This document shows, piece after piece, positions 1 to 11,400 of a stretch of DNA of 64,000 nt (position 1 is its first letter; each line of letters starts with the position of its first letter). The notes beneath the pieces were generated by a model that saw nothing but the letters and a program-made list of their open reading frames with translations, was not told where the DNA came from and made no database searches. Made by a program: the position numbers and the translations under genes. The DNA comes from Ostrinia nubilalis (Eukaryota > Arthropoda > Insecta > Lepidoptera > Crambidae), in assembly GCF_963855985.1 (NCBI RefSeq), contig NC_087112.1, positions 3,040,501 to 3,104,500 of the forward strand. The letters are read 5' to 3'.

Positions 1-1530
1 AAGTAACCGATAACTTCACGCGATTCAAAAGACATTACAAAAGGAGCTTTAAAAACTGCGCATACAGTCCATCGTCAATAAAACGGCAATAATAATAAAT
101 TCTCCTTTCATTTCTGTGCGCCAGCGCAACCCTAGTTTTCGCGTAGTAGGTACAAGAAACGTCGTGCATATAATAATATGTTTTAGCCTATATTGAGCGC
201 TTACAGGCGCTCGAAGTCTGCGCGCGAGTGGGGCCGGCAACGTTATTCTAAATTTACCGGTATTTTTAATAACGTTGCGGAACAGTACTATTTAAAACTG
301 GATTTAAGTCACAAAAATTAGGCCTAATAGCTTACTTTTGCATTATAACTGGGTGAATTAAAAGCTAATAATTAAAACCTCAAGTAGATGAGGCTTTAGT
401 AGGTAGGTACATTCTTCTTGATGATCATTGATCTGCCCATTTCTTTTTTAACATCAAGGATTTATAATCTCTATATTTATAAAAATAAGTTGATAATACT
501 TAACTAGTTATTGCTAACAGCAAAAATGCAATCTCAAACACAAATCCTTTGACATTTTGTCAAGAACAAAAAGTAACTGTTTCAAACGAAATACAAACCT
601 ATTCTAATTTATTAACCTGTATTTCAATTTTACCTCTAAAAATACTGATTTAAATGACTTCCGTACTCAAATAACGGTATTAAATAACGTTAAAACTAAA
701 CACGCGCCCACCACTATCCGCTAACAGCGAATTCTCTTCCCTACTTAGTTGTATGCATCGTGCATTGGCCTGCACTGGTCGCGGGCGTCTTAGCAAAAAT
801 CGTCTTATACGACAAATCCCTTGTTCAAAAACCAACCTTAAGTTTATTGATTATAGTTGAGTTTTGGATATGTGTGTAGCTGAAGTTAGGGTTGTGAACG
901 TGCTAAGTTTTTTGAAGCTAGTTCTTATACTTCCAGTATGAATTTTAGCTAGGTATAGTGGTTTAGGTATAGAAAGAAATGGTCGGGTCTGTGGGCGTAG
1001 GATCGTTTCTGGGACACCGCGGATGCTAGAATGCTGTTAGACGTATAGTGGTATAATTGGTCGCTTTGTGATGTGTAAGCTTTGTATGACCTTTTGAACG
1101 GTTAATTGGATGGTAATTTTGGTTGTGGCCGGTTAATATTAAGTTTTAGAGATTTATTTAATAATTTAAGCATTATGCAACTTTCCCTTTAACGCCAGAA
1201 ATACCAATTTAATGGCATAAAAATCATTTTTGCTTATGGTAGCAATAAAGCGGTTGGATTTTTGTTTCAATATATTATTAATTATATTATAATTAATTAT
1301 AGCTGAAACTATTTTATGATATCAAGGAAAATTAATAAATCAAAATTTTTACTAAAGCCGCTGAAATAACTTTAATAAAGACCAATTAATATACTCCTTA
1401 CATTTTTAAGATTCTGCAAAATATATTTATTTAAGAAATTCGCATTAGTTTTTTTAAGCCAAAACAACTGACATCACAACTGACTCTACATTTTTGTTTC
1501 AAATGTGATTTTGTCATCAAAATCATCAGG
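1..1530. other. Unique AT-rich DNA, no gene seen
   Basis: No exon-like frame, tRNA or recognised repeat. 190-240 and 690-790 are modestly CpG-richer. The open frames present are short and without codon bias. Confidence 0.5.
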
Positions 1531-1534
1531 TCGT

Positions 1535-1690
1535 TTTATCCACTGCAGGAGCATGCCTCTAATTTACCAAATATGGAGAATTTGATCCAGTCCCTACGCT
1601 GCTCTGGCCAGACTGGTTGGAGAGGCCTGATGTTTGCATGTTTAGCCACAATAGTCATTAGACCCTCAACTAATGTCAGGCCCCCCCTAG
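1535..1690 (+). repeat. Retroposon fragment (CTCCACTGCAGGAGCA family)
   Basis: CCACTGCAGGAGCATG, AATTTACCAAATATGGAG and GGCCAGACTGGTTGGAGAGG recur in order near 20030-20145 and 36262-36320. Shorter pieces occur near 6335-6360, 6540-6575, 31375-31415 and 33480-33540. A dispersed retroposon tail; class not certain. Confidence 0.55.
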
Positions 1691-1923
1691 ACAAAATGCA
1701 CTTTTTGATCAAATCGCAAATCGAATCTGGTTTGCGATTATTATTTGCACTTTGTCGAAACCCTCTGGATTTATTTTACATTAGCTTGTGCCCGTGGCTT
1801 CAGCAGCGTAAAATTTTAGTTTGACACAGAAATAGCCTATGTCACTTTCATCGCTGAAAAGATTCTCCATAAATTAGTTTCTACAAACAAACATTATAGT
1901 AACTTTACTTCTTTATAATAAGT

Positions 1924-2110
1924 ACTAGCTTTCCGCCCGTAGCTTCGCCCGCGTGGAATTTTGTCTGTCACAGAAAATCTTTATCGCGTGCGCCCCTGTT
2001 TCAAAAACCGGGACAAAAACTATCCTGTGTCCTTTCCCGGGACTCAAACTATCTCTATGCCAAATTTCATCAAAATAAATAAGAAAAGTCTCGATTTAGG
2101 TTACATCAAA
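1924..2110 (+). repeat. Short retroposon (CTTTCCGCCCG-head family), copy 1
   Basis: Starts ACTAGCTTTCCGCCCG, continues GGAATTTTGTCTGTCACAG, TCCTTTCCCGGGACTCAAAC and GCCAAATTTCATCAAAAT. Near-identical copies lie at 13029-13250, 22648-22870, 25625-25858 (minus) and 63527-63705. The family ends with ATTATAAATGCGAAA-type tails. Resembles 3' ends of RTE-type LINEs or dependent SINEs in moths (recollection). This copy lacks the 3' tail. Confidence 0.75.
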
Positions 2111-2382
2111 TTGTACCTACAAGTCTCACCTTTCACACAGAAAAAACTCCAATAAAACTAGTTTCAGCTTACATTGTACACTGAAGGTATACCCACTGAG
2201 TGGCTATTAATTGGGTTGATAGCCACTCACCGTTACGCGGTGGCCATATACAAATAGTGCCTTTGGATCTTACAATGTACTACGATGGACAGGACGAGGG
2301 CCTTAAATGGGAAACAAAATATTAATTAACAATTTACTCACAATAACTGGACAGAAAGGAAATAATTTAAGAAAATAATTCC

Positions 2383-2582
2383 TACTAATATTATAAATGC
2401 GAAAGGTTGGATGTCAGGATGTCTGGATGTTTGTTACTCTTTCACGCAAAAACTACTGAACAGATTTTGATGAAACTTTACAGTATTATTGTTTATAACC
2501 CAAAATAACATTATAGGTTATAATTTATGACGATCTGTGACAAACTAAATTTGGGTGGTGAAGCCGCGGGCAAAAGCTAGTG
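2383..2582 (-). repeat. Diverged relative of the CTTTCCGCCCG-head retroposon
   Basis: Minus-strand copy: plus-strand ATTATAAATGCGAAAGG tail at the left, ACTACTGAACAGATTTTGATG in the middle, and GCCGCGGGCAAAAGCTAGT at the right end. More diverged than the copies listed under 1924-2110. Confidence 0.65.
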
Positions 2583-2604
2583 TTTTATAACGTCTAAAAC
2601 TAAA

Positions 2605-4007
2605 ATAAGGTACTTGATACAAATAAGGCCTACGTTCTAATAAGGCCTATACATCAGAAAACACAGATAAATAAATCCAACCGGGACAATACTTCAAGGA
2701 CACGTACTCATATGCCCTATAACCCAGTAGAGTGCAAGAGCGTCCCGATCCAGGATCCCAGCACCGATTGGCACGCGTTCTTCTAAGGTGGTGGGTGATT
2801 TCGTGCTCTCTTATAAAAATCCGGTGATTTCAACTTAAGATTTCAGTAAAATGACGCTGTTTTAGATTAAGCTTTTGCTTAGTAATCGTTTCTAAATATA
2901 TCTTACTAGCTAATAATTACCTTAATTTGTACTACTGGCTATAGATGCATTATTTGTAAATTTTTAAAGAGAACAAGAGCGAGATATCTAATAAGGCCTA
3001 GGCCTTATTTCAGCATGGTAGGCCATATTAGATACTTATGTTAACACCTGATTACGGACAAATTCATTAAACTAAATGAGTCAAAGAGTAACAAAATATT
3101 TATTTAATAAGAATGTTACTAACAGCACAGAAAAGAAAAAGAAAACAGTGTCAAAAAAAATTACAAAACCTGTAAAAAAAGAAACAAAATACAAAAACAA
3201 TAAAAAATAAGAAAAAAGAAACCGTATGTATAATTCTTAAGGAAAGGAGAATAAAAGCTGGTATTATCATGCCTGTTTCGAAGACAAAGTAGCAGATACG
3301 CGACCATAAATGACTGCTTTAGGTGGTATCACAAGTATTGTGTAGGAGTTCGCAAAGATGATTCAGAAGCCTTTTTATGCCCTGGTTCTAACAAAAATTG
3401 ATATCTCATTTTGTTTACAAAAATTCAAGACTAAATATGTTCCTAAACTGATTTATTTAAAAGGTTTTATGTGTAGGCCTTATTCGAACACTGTGTTTTA
3501 ATAAGCCCTATACAAAAAAACAATATTGTTTGTTTTTGATATTTTTTTTGATAATATATGTAAGGAATCGTTACTTTGTTACTATGAATATTTAATTTTA
3601 TCTATAATTTAAGTATAATTCTTAATAAGTGGAATTTAAGTTTATCTAGAGATGTACAGTATATTCTGTTTACTTGGTATGTCCAATTTTGATAACGCAA
3701 ACAAATCGACGTGTTTAATGTTATAAGACCGCATTTTGTTTAATACAACCTCAATTTTAAGGTCTAGAGGCATTTGAATCATGTAGGCCTTATTCCGTGT
3801 AGGTGATTTAATAAAGACAAAATCAGTGGTTTCGTAATTTGCTTATTTTGAATAGATTTAGTTAAAAATTGTGTTATTTTTTGTAATATTGCTAAAATTA
3901 AAGGATGATAGAAGATAATTAACCTTGTTTTTGTTAATTGGCGTTAATATTTATTGAATTATAAGCATTTAAAGTTAGGTAGGCCTTATTTGTATCAAGT
4001 ACCTTAT
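2605..4007. mobile_element. 1.4-kb TIR element with TAGGCCTTATT motifs
   Basis: Perfect 29-bp terminal inverted repeats at 2605-2633 and 3979-4007 (outer bases ATAAGGTACTTGATAC). If TA is taken as the target duplication, the element sits between TA dinucleotides. The 11-bp motif AATAAGGCCTA appears at 2622, 2638 and 2990 in one orientation and at 3475, 3785 and 3981 in the other. A 20-bp palindrome, 2990-3009, marks the switch. There is no open frame, so it is non-autonomous. Confidence 0.75.
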
Positions 4008-5013
4008 GTGTAGTGATATTTCATTATTTTTCCTATTTACTTCTACTTTATAGTTTCATTGTTGACACAGACATAAAATTATTACAAACTAACCATTTTA
4101 AATGATCAAATACACTGAAAAATTAGTGGAACAGATTTCCCACAATAATTAAATTTTATTGTTATTACCATAAGAAAAAGTAATTAAAAATACCTTATTA
4201 ATTAATATGATGACCCGTGTTCCTATAAAACGCGTTGATACATCGCAGCAGCATTTACGCTCACTCTTATATTTTAATCTTGTATGAATGACCTGTTTAA
4301 CTTTTATTGTTGACTCTATATAATTTATAGTGATATTTCTGTAATATACCTACAGAATTTCACGAGGGCAAAATTGCAAACAAACCTAGTCTAATTTTAA
4401 AATCTTTAGTCTAGCCTGTCAACAACAAACAGCCAAAATTACTTTATTTAAATTCTTTATTGAATTACCTACACCTTGAAAACCTTTTGGATAGCATTTT
4501 TGAACATTTCTTCATTAAATTGGAAGGAAAAGACCTTAAAAATTCCGCTAGTAAAAAGATCTTGTTAAGCTACAAATAATTACTAGCAAGGAATCAATTC
4601 TGGAATCGCGACTCGATTGGACCGGTATTCCAGCACGTGCATAATAAAATGGAATTTCAAGTTAATATAAAAATGGCCGCCATAATTGGATATGCGCACG
4701 CGCGGATAGCTTAATAGTAACGTTAATAGAATTGCTCGACAGAAAAAATGGCGACTATGCGTTTTTACGAGCACACATTAGTGGTTGATGACTTTGAAAC
4801 TTGACGTGAAAAAGTTAATAATTTTCCTAATGTTGGTTAAGGCATTTTTTCGCAGGCAATATGATGGGTTTTTTATTAAAATAATAATATTGATTGTTTA
4901 CTTTTCTAGATTCCCGTCGCCTAGCCCATCACTCGTTCCCGCCGTTACAAGTATTGCAACTTCTGTAAAGCCAGGATCTACAGCTTAACTGCCATTAAAA
5001 ATGACTAGTGAAG

Positions 5014-5135
5014 AGTCAGCCCACTAGGTGGACCGACGATCTGATGAAGATTGCGGGAGGTGCCTAGATGCGGGCGTCACAGGACCGGTCACTGTGGAAA
5101 TCCTTGGGGGAGGCCTTTGTCCAGCAGTGGACGTC
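5014..5135 (+). mobile_element. LINE 3' end, variant coding ...QQWTS
   Basis: With one in-frame stop it translates as TRWTDDLMKIAGG...DRSLWKSLGEAFVQQWTS, the C-terminus of a non-LTR endonuclease-reverse transcriptase very common in moth genomes. The longest trace of this family is at 48955-49385. Confidence 0.7.
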
Positions 5136-5286
5136 TAAAAACGAACATACGAACGTAGAGTCAGTAATTCCAGGGGATGAAATTAGTCAAATTACTATAA
5201 TATCAACTTTCCTTTCATTGCAAAGCAGGAACCTCAAAAGGTACTAAGGAAATTTTTAGTATACTAAGTAATTTTTAGAATAAGAC

Positions 5287-5384
5287 GCAGGCCGCTACCA
5301 ATCGATCAACATGGAAAGCATTGGGGGAGGCCCATGTTCAGCAGTGGACGTCCTATGGCTGAAATGATGATGATGATGATGAAG
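5287..5384 (+). mobile_element. LINE 3' end with QQWTSYG stop and (ATG)n tail
   Basis: Reads GGCCGCTACCAATCGATCAA..., coding AATNRSTWKALGEAHVQQWT then SYG and stop, directly followed by ATGATGATGATG. 5'-truncated to about 100 bp. Confidence 0.75.
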
Positions 5385-5980
5385 GCACAACACGGACAAA
5401 TGTGATGTTTTTACTTACTACAAACCCATGTATCTGTAACTGTACATTTGGTCTTCTTTTTATACCACTCTTTCTTATACCTAGACTTTTTAATTAGCCT
5501 CTAGCATAGTGATGTTTTTCTCAAATTCACATTATTTATTATTATAAGCCCTTTTCAGGACACTTATACATACAGTATACATCTCCCAAATATAGCTTGC
5601 TCTACCACCACTACGGGATTAAGCTAAAAGATGTCTCAAGTGACTCACAGTCATAGCGATATTTAAACTTGAAAATTTCGAATGGTTTCTTAATTAATAA
5701 TTACTATGTCACTGTAGCTTAGTTTTCAGAGCAACCTTCCGGCTAGCGAAAGGCGTATAAATATTAGTTAAGCGTTAGAAGTATATTCTTTGGGTAGCTT
5801 TCATAATTATAATGCACAGCGTCGACAGCTAGGCAAGCACTCTCCGCCGGTCAGTCAATATTGAAATGAATGCGCACGAGTGCAGTTTCCTTGTTCACGC
5901 GGTGTACACATGTCTTTGAAATCACAAAGTATTAAGTATTTTGATTCTTATTTACAACTATTTCCTATAATCGACGGTTT

Positions 5981-6200
5981 GGTCTAGTGGTTCTCGTACA
6001 AACATTACTATGACGTCTCACAGAGCGCGTGGACGCACAAGGCGACACACGAACCAGTCACAGAGCTCTATTCAACGCTGTGCGTTCGATTTCCTGCTTC
6101 ACTTAAGCAAGCATCGTTTGTGAATGCGTAAAATAGAGAGCGCGGGTTCGACCCCCCGCGCGATGCAACCTTTTGTGTGAGGATAAACTTGTTTGTAATT
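5981..6200 (+). repeat. tRNA-derived SINE head split by a MITE
   Basis: A-box GGTCTAGTGG (5981-5990) and B-box GGTTCGACCCC (about 6145-6155) of a pol III promoter, followed by a SINE-like body. The boxes are about 155 bp apart instead of the usual 30-60 because a MITE copy (about 5994-6130) lies between them. Confidence 0.6.
5994..6130 (-). mobile_element. MITE with CCCGTATTCACAAAC ends, copy 1
   Basis: Reverse orientation relative to 7127-7272: ACAAACATTACTATGA..., TGGACGCACAAGG, AGAGCTCTATTCAACGCTGT, GCATCGTTTGTGAATGCG. Left end eroded. Confidence 0.7.
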
Positions 6201-6391
6201 CGTCCTGAATGTTTTCGATTTCCTATGAATTTACTGAAAAAAGTAACCCATTACCCAGGGTAAGGTTTTGCTTACGTAGGTCAGTATTAATAACTTTTTT
6301 TCATCATCATCATCATCATCATCATCAAGTATTTAGTCTCCACTGCAGGAGCAGGACCCTTCCTACTAGAATATACAGATTAGTAAAACTA

Positions 6392-6502
6392 TGCCCGTTT
6401 TTCACCATCAATCCCTAATTTTTAAGTGACCCCTATGGTAACATAACAGGTTTTTTTTTTCATAGTCACTTAAAAATTAGGGATTGATGGTGAAAACGGG
6501 CA
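6392..6502. mobile_element. Palindromic MITE, TGCCCGTTTTCACCATCAAT ends
   Basis: Long near-perfect inverted repeat: TGCCCGTTTTTCACCATCAA... at the left and its complement at the right, with a short T-rich loop, so about 40-bp arms. A second copy is at 41953-42068, flanked there by TTA on both sides. Confidence 0.8.
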
Positions 6503-6589
6503 ATAGGTTCCTTAAAAGAAAAAAAGAGAAGATTCAAATCATTTAGTCTCTTACAGGAGCATTCTAACTTACCAAAGACCTGAATCCGC

Positions 6590-6941
6590 GCATGAGGCCG
6601 CTACCAACCGGGCAACATGGAAAGCATTCTTCTTCTTTTCGTGTCGACAACAAACCTACACAGTGTCAGCCCAAAACTCCGCCACAAGAGTGGCGTTGTC
6701 AGTAGCACTCATCAAATCCTCCTGAGTGCAGTTGCTTGGGCACTCAGGGCACGACATCAGGTGCTTCATCGACTAGGGAACAAAACCGCACCTGCACTCC
6801 ATGTTTAAGCCATCCAAGAATCCCCACCTGACCAGATTGTCCTTACTACGGCCAACCAACCAACGGCTTAATGGAAAGCATTGGGGGAGGCCTATGTTCA
6901 GCAGTGGACGTCCTATGGCTGAGATTATGATGATGATGATG
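6590..6941 (+). mobile_element. LINE 3' end (QQWTSYG family) carrying a nested LINE
   Basis: 6590-6628 and 6871-6941 together form one copy (GGCCGCTACCAACCGGGCAA...GGCCTATGTTCAGCAGTGG...(ATG)n). It is interrupted after ATGGAAAGCATT, and the same 12 bases recur at 6871-6882. Confidence 0.8.
6629..6870 (-). mobile_element. Nested 5'-truncated LINE 3' end (CRCGF...EFWAD family)
   Basis: Read on the minus strand it codes CRCGFVP...MKHLMSCPECPSNCTQEDLM and ATLVAEFWADTV then stop. This is a Cys/His-containing LINE ORF2 C-terminus, followed by GTTGTCGACACGAAAAGAAG and an AAG-rich tail. A related copy is at 23155-23262. It is flanked by a 12-bp direct repeat, a target-site duplication. Confidence 0.8.
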
Positions 6942-7126
6942 AAAGACATGAATCATTAGGCCTACACTCCAGAAAATGTTTGATACATGTATTGTAAAAT
7001 GCATAACACTCTAGGATAACCCCTAACGGGACTATTCCCACCTTCGAAGCCCAACATTGTTACTATTTGCCAGGATCTAACATCTGCAGGTTGGCCAATA
7101 AAACTCAACCACTGAAGGTTGAGTTA

Positions 7127-7272
7127 CGCCCGTTTTCACAAACGATGCTTGCTTAAGTGAAGCAGCAAATCGAACGCACAGCGTGGAATAGAGCTCTGTG
7201 ATTGGTTCGTATGTCACCCTGTGCGTCCACGCATACTGTGAGACCCCATAGTAATGTTTGTGAATACGGGTG
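7127..7272 (+). mobile_element. MITE with CCCGTATTCACAAAC ends, copy 2 (intact)
   Basis: 146 bp with about 17-bp imperfect terminal inverted repeats (CGCCCGTTTTCACAAAC / GTTTGTGAATACGGGTG). TTA lies immediately outside both ends, a 3-bp target duplication as in PIF/Harbinger elements. Internal GCTTGCTTAAGTGAAGCAGC. Confidence 0.85.
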
Positions 7273-7719
7273 TTAGTCTTGGAGGCAAGTTAATCCAGCA
7301 TTATAACCAGGTTTTTTTTCTCTTCCTTTCATTTGATTTCACGATATTAGTCAGAAGAACATAGGATTTAATAGCTCCCTACATCTTTTTCTTAACCAAC
7401 ATAGTATGGAGTGTTCTTTCATGTTTAATCCTATCACTTTATTTACTTTCTAAATTAAAATAAAGTTATCAAAATAATTAACTATGTATTATCAGTTTTA
7501 TTTCAGTTTAAATAATCTTTATTCTCAAAAACACAGGTTTACTGTTGATCACAGAGGTTAGAGACAATCTTATTTGGAGAAAGTAAATTACTTTTATGAC
7601 TATAACCTAATAATTTCAATATTATAACTAAGTAACAATTATTTCTTGTCTTGTGAAGAAGCATGAATATTTAATCAGAATCAATCTTTTCGCCCAGTTT
7701 CCTGTCACCTATCCTGCCT

Positions 7720-7870
7720 GTCCTCACAAAGCCCAGCAGTGGGAAAGCAAGTGCACAGGGTTCACAGTGCGCGTGAGTGCGCGGAATGCAGCGAGCGAAG
7801 AATGCGCGGTAAAAAGCGCGGGTCGGATGCACTGTGCGCGTGGTAAGATACTCTACTTATTTAAATTAAT
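7720..7870. other. CpG-rich patch with inverted CACAGTGCGCG / GCACTGTGCGCG
   Basis: GTTCACAGTGCGCGTGAGTG on the left and GGATGCACTGTGCGCGTGG on the right of a GCGC-rich core. Distinct from AT-rich flanks; a possible hairpin MITE or regulatory patch. No gene assigned. Confidence 0.35.
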
Positions 7871-8410
7871 TACTAGCTGGCCCGGCGAACTTCGTACCGC
7901 CTAAGGCACATTGTTAAACTAGACACACTAAGAAATTACCCTCTTTTTAGGTCGGGTCATCAATTAATCGTTTTTGCCCCTTAAGTAATCTCCTTCTTTT
8001 TTTAATATGGAGCTTGATCGAATCAAGTTTATTTTAGTTAAAGTTGTCCCGATGGCACACACAACTTGCCAAAAAGTAAAACAACTAAATAAACAGCTAG
8101 GCTTCTTCTACGTTGTTGTTACGTTGATAGTGTTTTAGCATCAGTAAATATGTATTATTATATTATAACGAAGTTTCCAAAGAAGTCCTATTCTGACATA
8201 ACCTTTATCTTAGCGCTTCTCATATTCTCTTATTTCTCGAGAAACTGGAGTATTGGACCCAAATATGTATAATGCAAAGGTTTAGTCAATGGCCCGACGA
8301 AAGATAGCTGGCATCAATTAGATGAAAAAAGCAGGAGATCATGCGTTGTGGCATTCCTACAGAAAAGCTTAAAATGTGTGGCGCTTTTTAAAAGCCTATT
8401 TACAGAAAAT
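7870..8410 (+). repeat. Retroposon of the CCCGGCGAACTTCGTACCGC family
   Basis: Starts ACTAGCTGGCCCGGCGAACT; a distal block near 8360-8410 (GCTTTTTAAAAGCCTATTTA) matches 20810-20840. A better copy is at 20697-20998, and a head-only piece is at 50272-50310. Confidence 0.55.
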
Positions 8411-8439
8411 AACTTTTATATCCAGCAGAGCATTGCCAT

Positions 8440-11400
8440 AGGTTTAATGATGATGGTGATGATTAATGATGATTTCTTTCATAATTTTCCTCGCCTAGCC
8501 GCAAAAAATGTATTTACAAAGTAGAGCCTCCTCCAACGCGTATACTCCACACAGCCGCGTCGCGTCAATTTTCTAACACTATTACGGCGCCCGCGCATGT
8601 TTTTGTCAAAGAAAAATGCGACTTATTACATTACAGATGTCGTGTCGGTCGCTGTTTTGTGCGCATTTGCATTCGGAACGTGAACGGAGCGAGTCGTGAG
8701 CGCCGGTTTTCAAGGTGTGCGTTGTGATATTGTAATAATATTTACCGTTAATAGCGAAAAATGACGACATTCCATTGTTGTTCTGGAAAACGGTTAGCGT
8801 TTTTCACTTAATGCGTTTTTGATCGAAAACTGGTCAAAGGCGAATCGTGCTTTATCATGAAGGGTTCCGTATCATTAGTAGAAGGTTGTATACCATGTAT
8901 TTTTACTCAATCTGTTACGAGTAAGTTTTCCAGTATGCAGAACCTCAATCATATTTTTATCATCTGTTTTGATTATCGCATTAGTAATTTAATTACTCAT
9001 TATGTGAATATTTCAACTATTTACCTATACATACAGCTCATGAAATTAAGGTCACTGACAAATTATTATAATATGGAATCTTAGAAGGTCCATTAGAATG
9101 CTATGGCCCTAAAAACTAACTCTATACATATTTATGGAAGAGTAATAACGAATCTACAAGAGCAGAATGTTTCCTAAACTATAAAAAGGATAAGAATGGC
9201 ATTAGTTCTTTGTGAAATATAATTTTAGTTGCAAACTTCTATCAAACGCTTCGACCGCGTATTCCGATTCTTCATTCGTAACGATAAAAACACGACTGTG
9301 AAAATGAAACTCTGAAACACATTTTATCCATTTTCTTCTTTACTATCTTCAGAAAATTGTGATAATTTCCCCTTACACTAAACCTAATCACTAAGTTTTA
9401 TTATATTCAACTTTTTCCTCTAAACATGGTATTTGCTTCTTATCTAATGTAAATTGACTTTTTTTTTCTCGTTTATATTTCATTAGATACGTATCATCTT
9501 CAGTGTTAGTTACTAAGTTATCTTCAAAGCAGCTTCTTTGATTTCGGTAATACAAGTCTACCCTACAATGGTACTTATAGCCTTGCAGACTGCACCCCAT
9601 ACACGTAGCCATGCATATTAACATCACAAAGAATGTCTGGCGTTACATGCTGAAAATGCAACGCACTCATAATTAAATATCCCATCAATATCGAATCGTT
9701 GTCGCGGATTCCGCCGGGGGGCGTTGCCGGCTGAATTTAATACAAAATCCTTCCATATCGGTGCGTACATTTTTCCCCCCCTCCCATCACCCCATATAAT
9801 TGAGCGCTGTGAAAACTATCGCGGGTAAATTACCCCCCTCCCGGCTTCCAACATGGCGGAAATCAATAACCTGGGCGATGACTGCGATGACTCGCGCAGG
9901 CGTAGACGGGGCCGAGTCATCAGCAAGTCCTGAACTTGACTTGGCGAAAACGAAAGTAAAGTGGAATGTTTCTATGCCGTTCTTAGGTTACGGAGCACGC
10001 CTATAACGTGGAATTTTGCGTTAGAAATTTCCGAACAGATTTGATGACGCAAATTTTCCGGATGATCATTGTGACGTTTTTAACGCAAAAACTTATCAAA
10101 TACATTCTAAAACCCACAACAATCTAAACATTTAAAGTTTTAAGAATAAACTTTTAGAGAAATCACGTTTTTATGTGAATAAAGTTAAACGTGTCGGGCG
10201 TTATACAAATTCATTATTTCGTGCGAGCGAGACAAATATAGGAGTCCATTTTGTTTGAAGCTTATTTCGTGAAGCTTCGATGACCATTTCGGTTGGGAAT
10301 ATTCTAGAGCTTATTACTTATTTTGGAGTCTTATTTATCATATCATAACTAATATAATTTTAACAACTGGTGCTTTTAGAAGTCCTTTTTATCTAAAAGA
10401 CTTTTTACAATCAATAACTACTACTCATGATATATCAGACTCCATAAATACATCTAAAAACTTACTTTTTCTAGCTCCGTGATGTTGCGTGACAAATCCA
10501 GAAGAAAACTCAGATGTAAAGTCTTCTTTTTCTTCTTGATTGTTATTGGGTCTATCCTCTGCTATTTGTTTCTTTCTTTTTTCTTCTTCTTTGTCTTCGA
10601 TTGTTCTATGTTCTTTATTGTCAGATCCGAAGTATTCAGAATTGTCTCTTCTTGTATTATCTTAAGCCCGTCCAATTTTATACTCATATAAAACGTTACA
10701 GGTATAGAAATAACGGAAGGATTAACTTATTCTTAACTTCAATTTCCTTATAATTTTGTACTATTAAAGAAATCTAGAATTGTTAACAGGTAGGTAAACT
10801 TGGTAAATTTAGTAATTTTTTTGTAACTTTTTTCTTGGCGTAATTTTATCTTACCTTTTTACTTAATTTTAAGGCCAATTTAAGGCACGAGTTTTATTCT
10901 TCTTAATTTGTTTTCATCTCCCATACAGTCAGGAACGGTTGATGAAATTGGTCGAATCTCTTCCAAACTATTTCGCCAAATGTTTCAAATATCACTTAGC
11001 CTTATCGTTTAGGTCCAGAGTCTTCACTAAATTTATTTACTAATATATATAGAGAGTCTGCATATAAAACTCAAAGTAACTCAAGTCGATAAGTTCCAAA
11101 ATTAACCAGTTTTGTTTAAATGCACTTAAAGAAATTAAATTGTTAAATTCTCTTTTCTATTGTTTCCTTGTAATAACGGTTGATATAAACTTAAAACTTG
11201 TTCTATTGCGAAAAAACGTGTTTCTTTATCGTCAAATGGCGCTGGTTGTTATTTGTTGTCTCCTAGATCCCCCTTTGCTACGAAATCTTGGGTTTTTTCA
11301 ACTTCTTGCGCATTTAACTTATTGGTAACAGCATCTAGAGTGCCATGGTCTGCTTTGTTGTTCCATGGACCTCGTTCTTCTGTCTTCTATGTTCCGGCAG

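Noticed and set aside
6209..6418. Frame with a His-rich run (HHHHHHHH)
   Set aside because: The run is a (CAT)n microsatellite tail of a LINE end next to a MITE.
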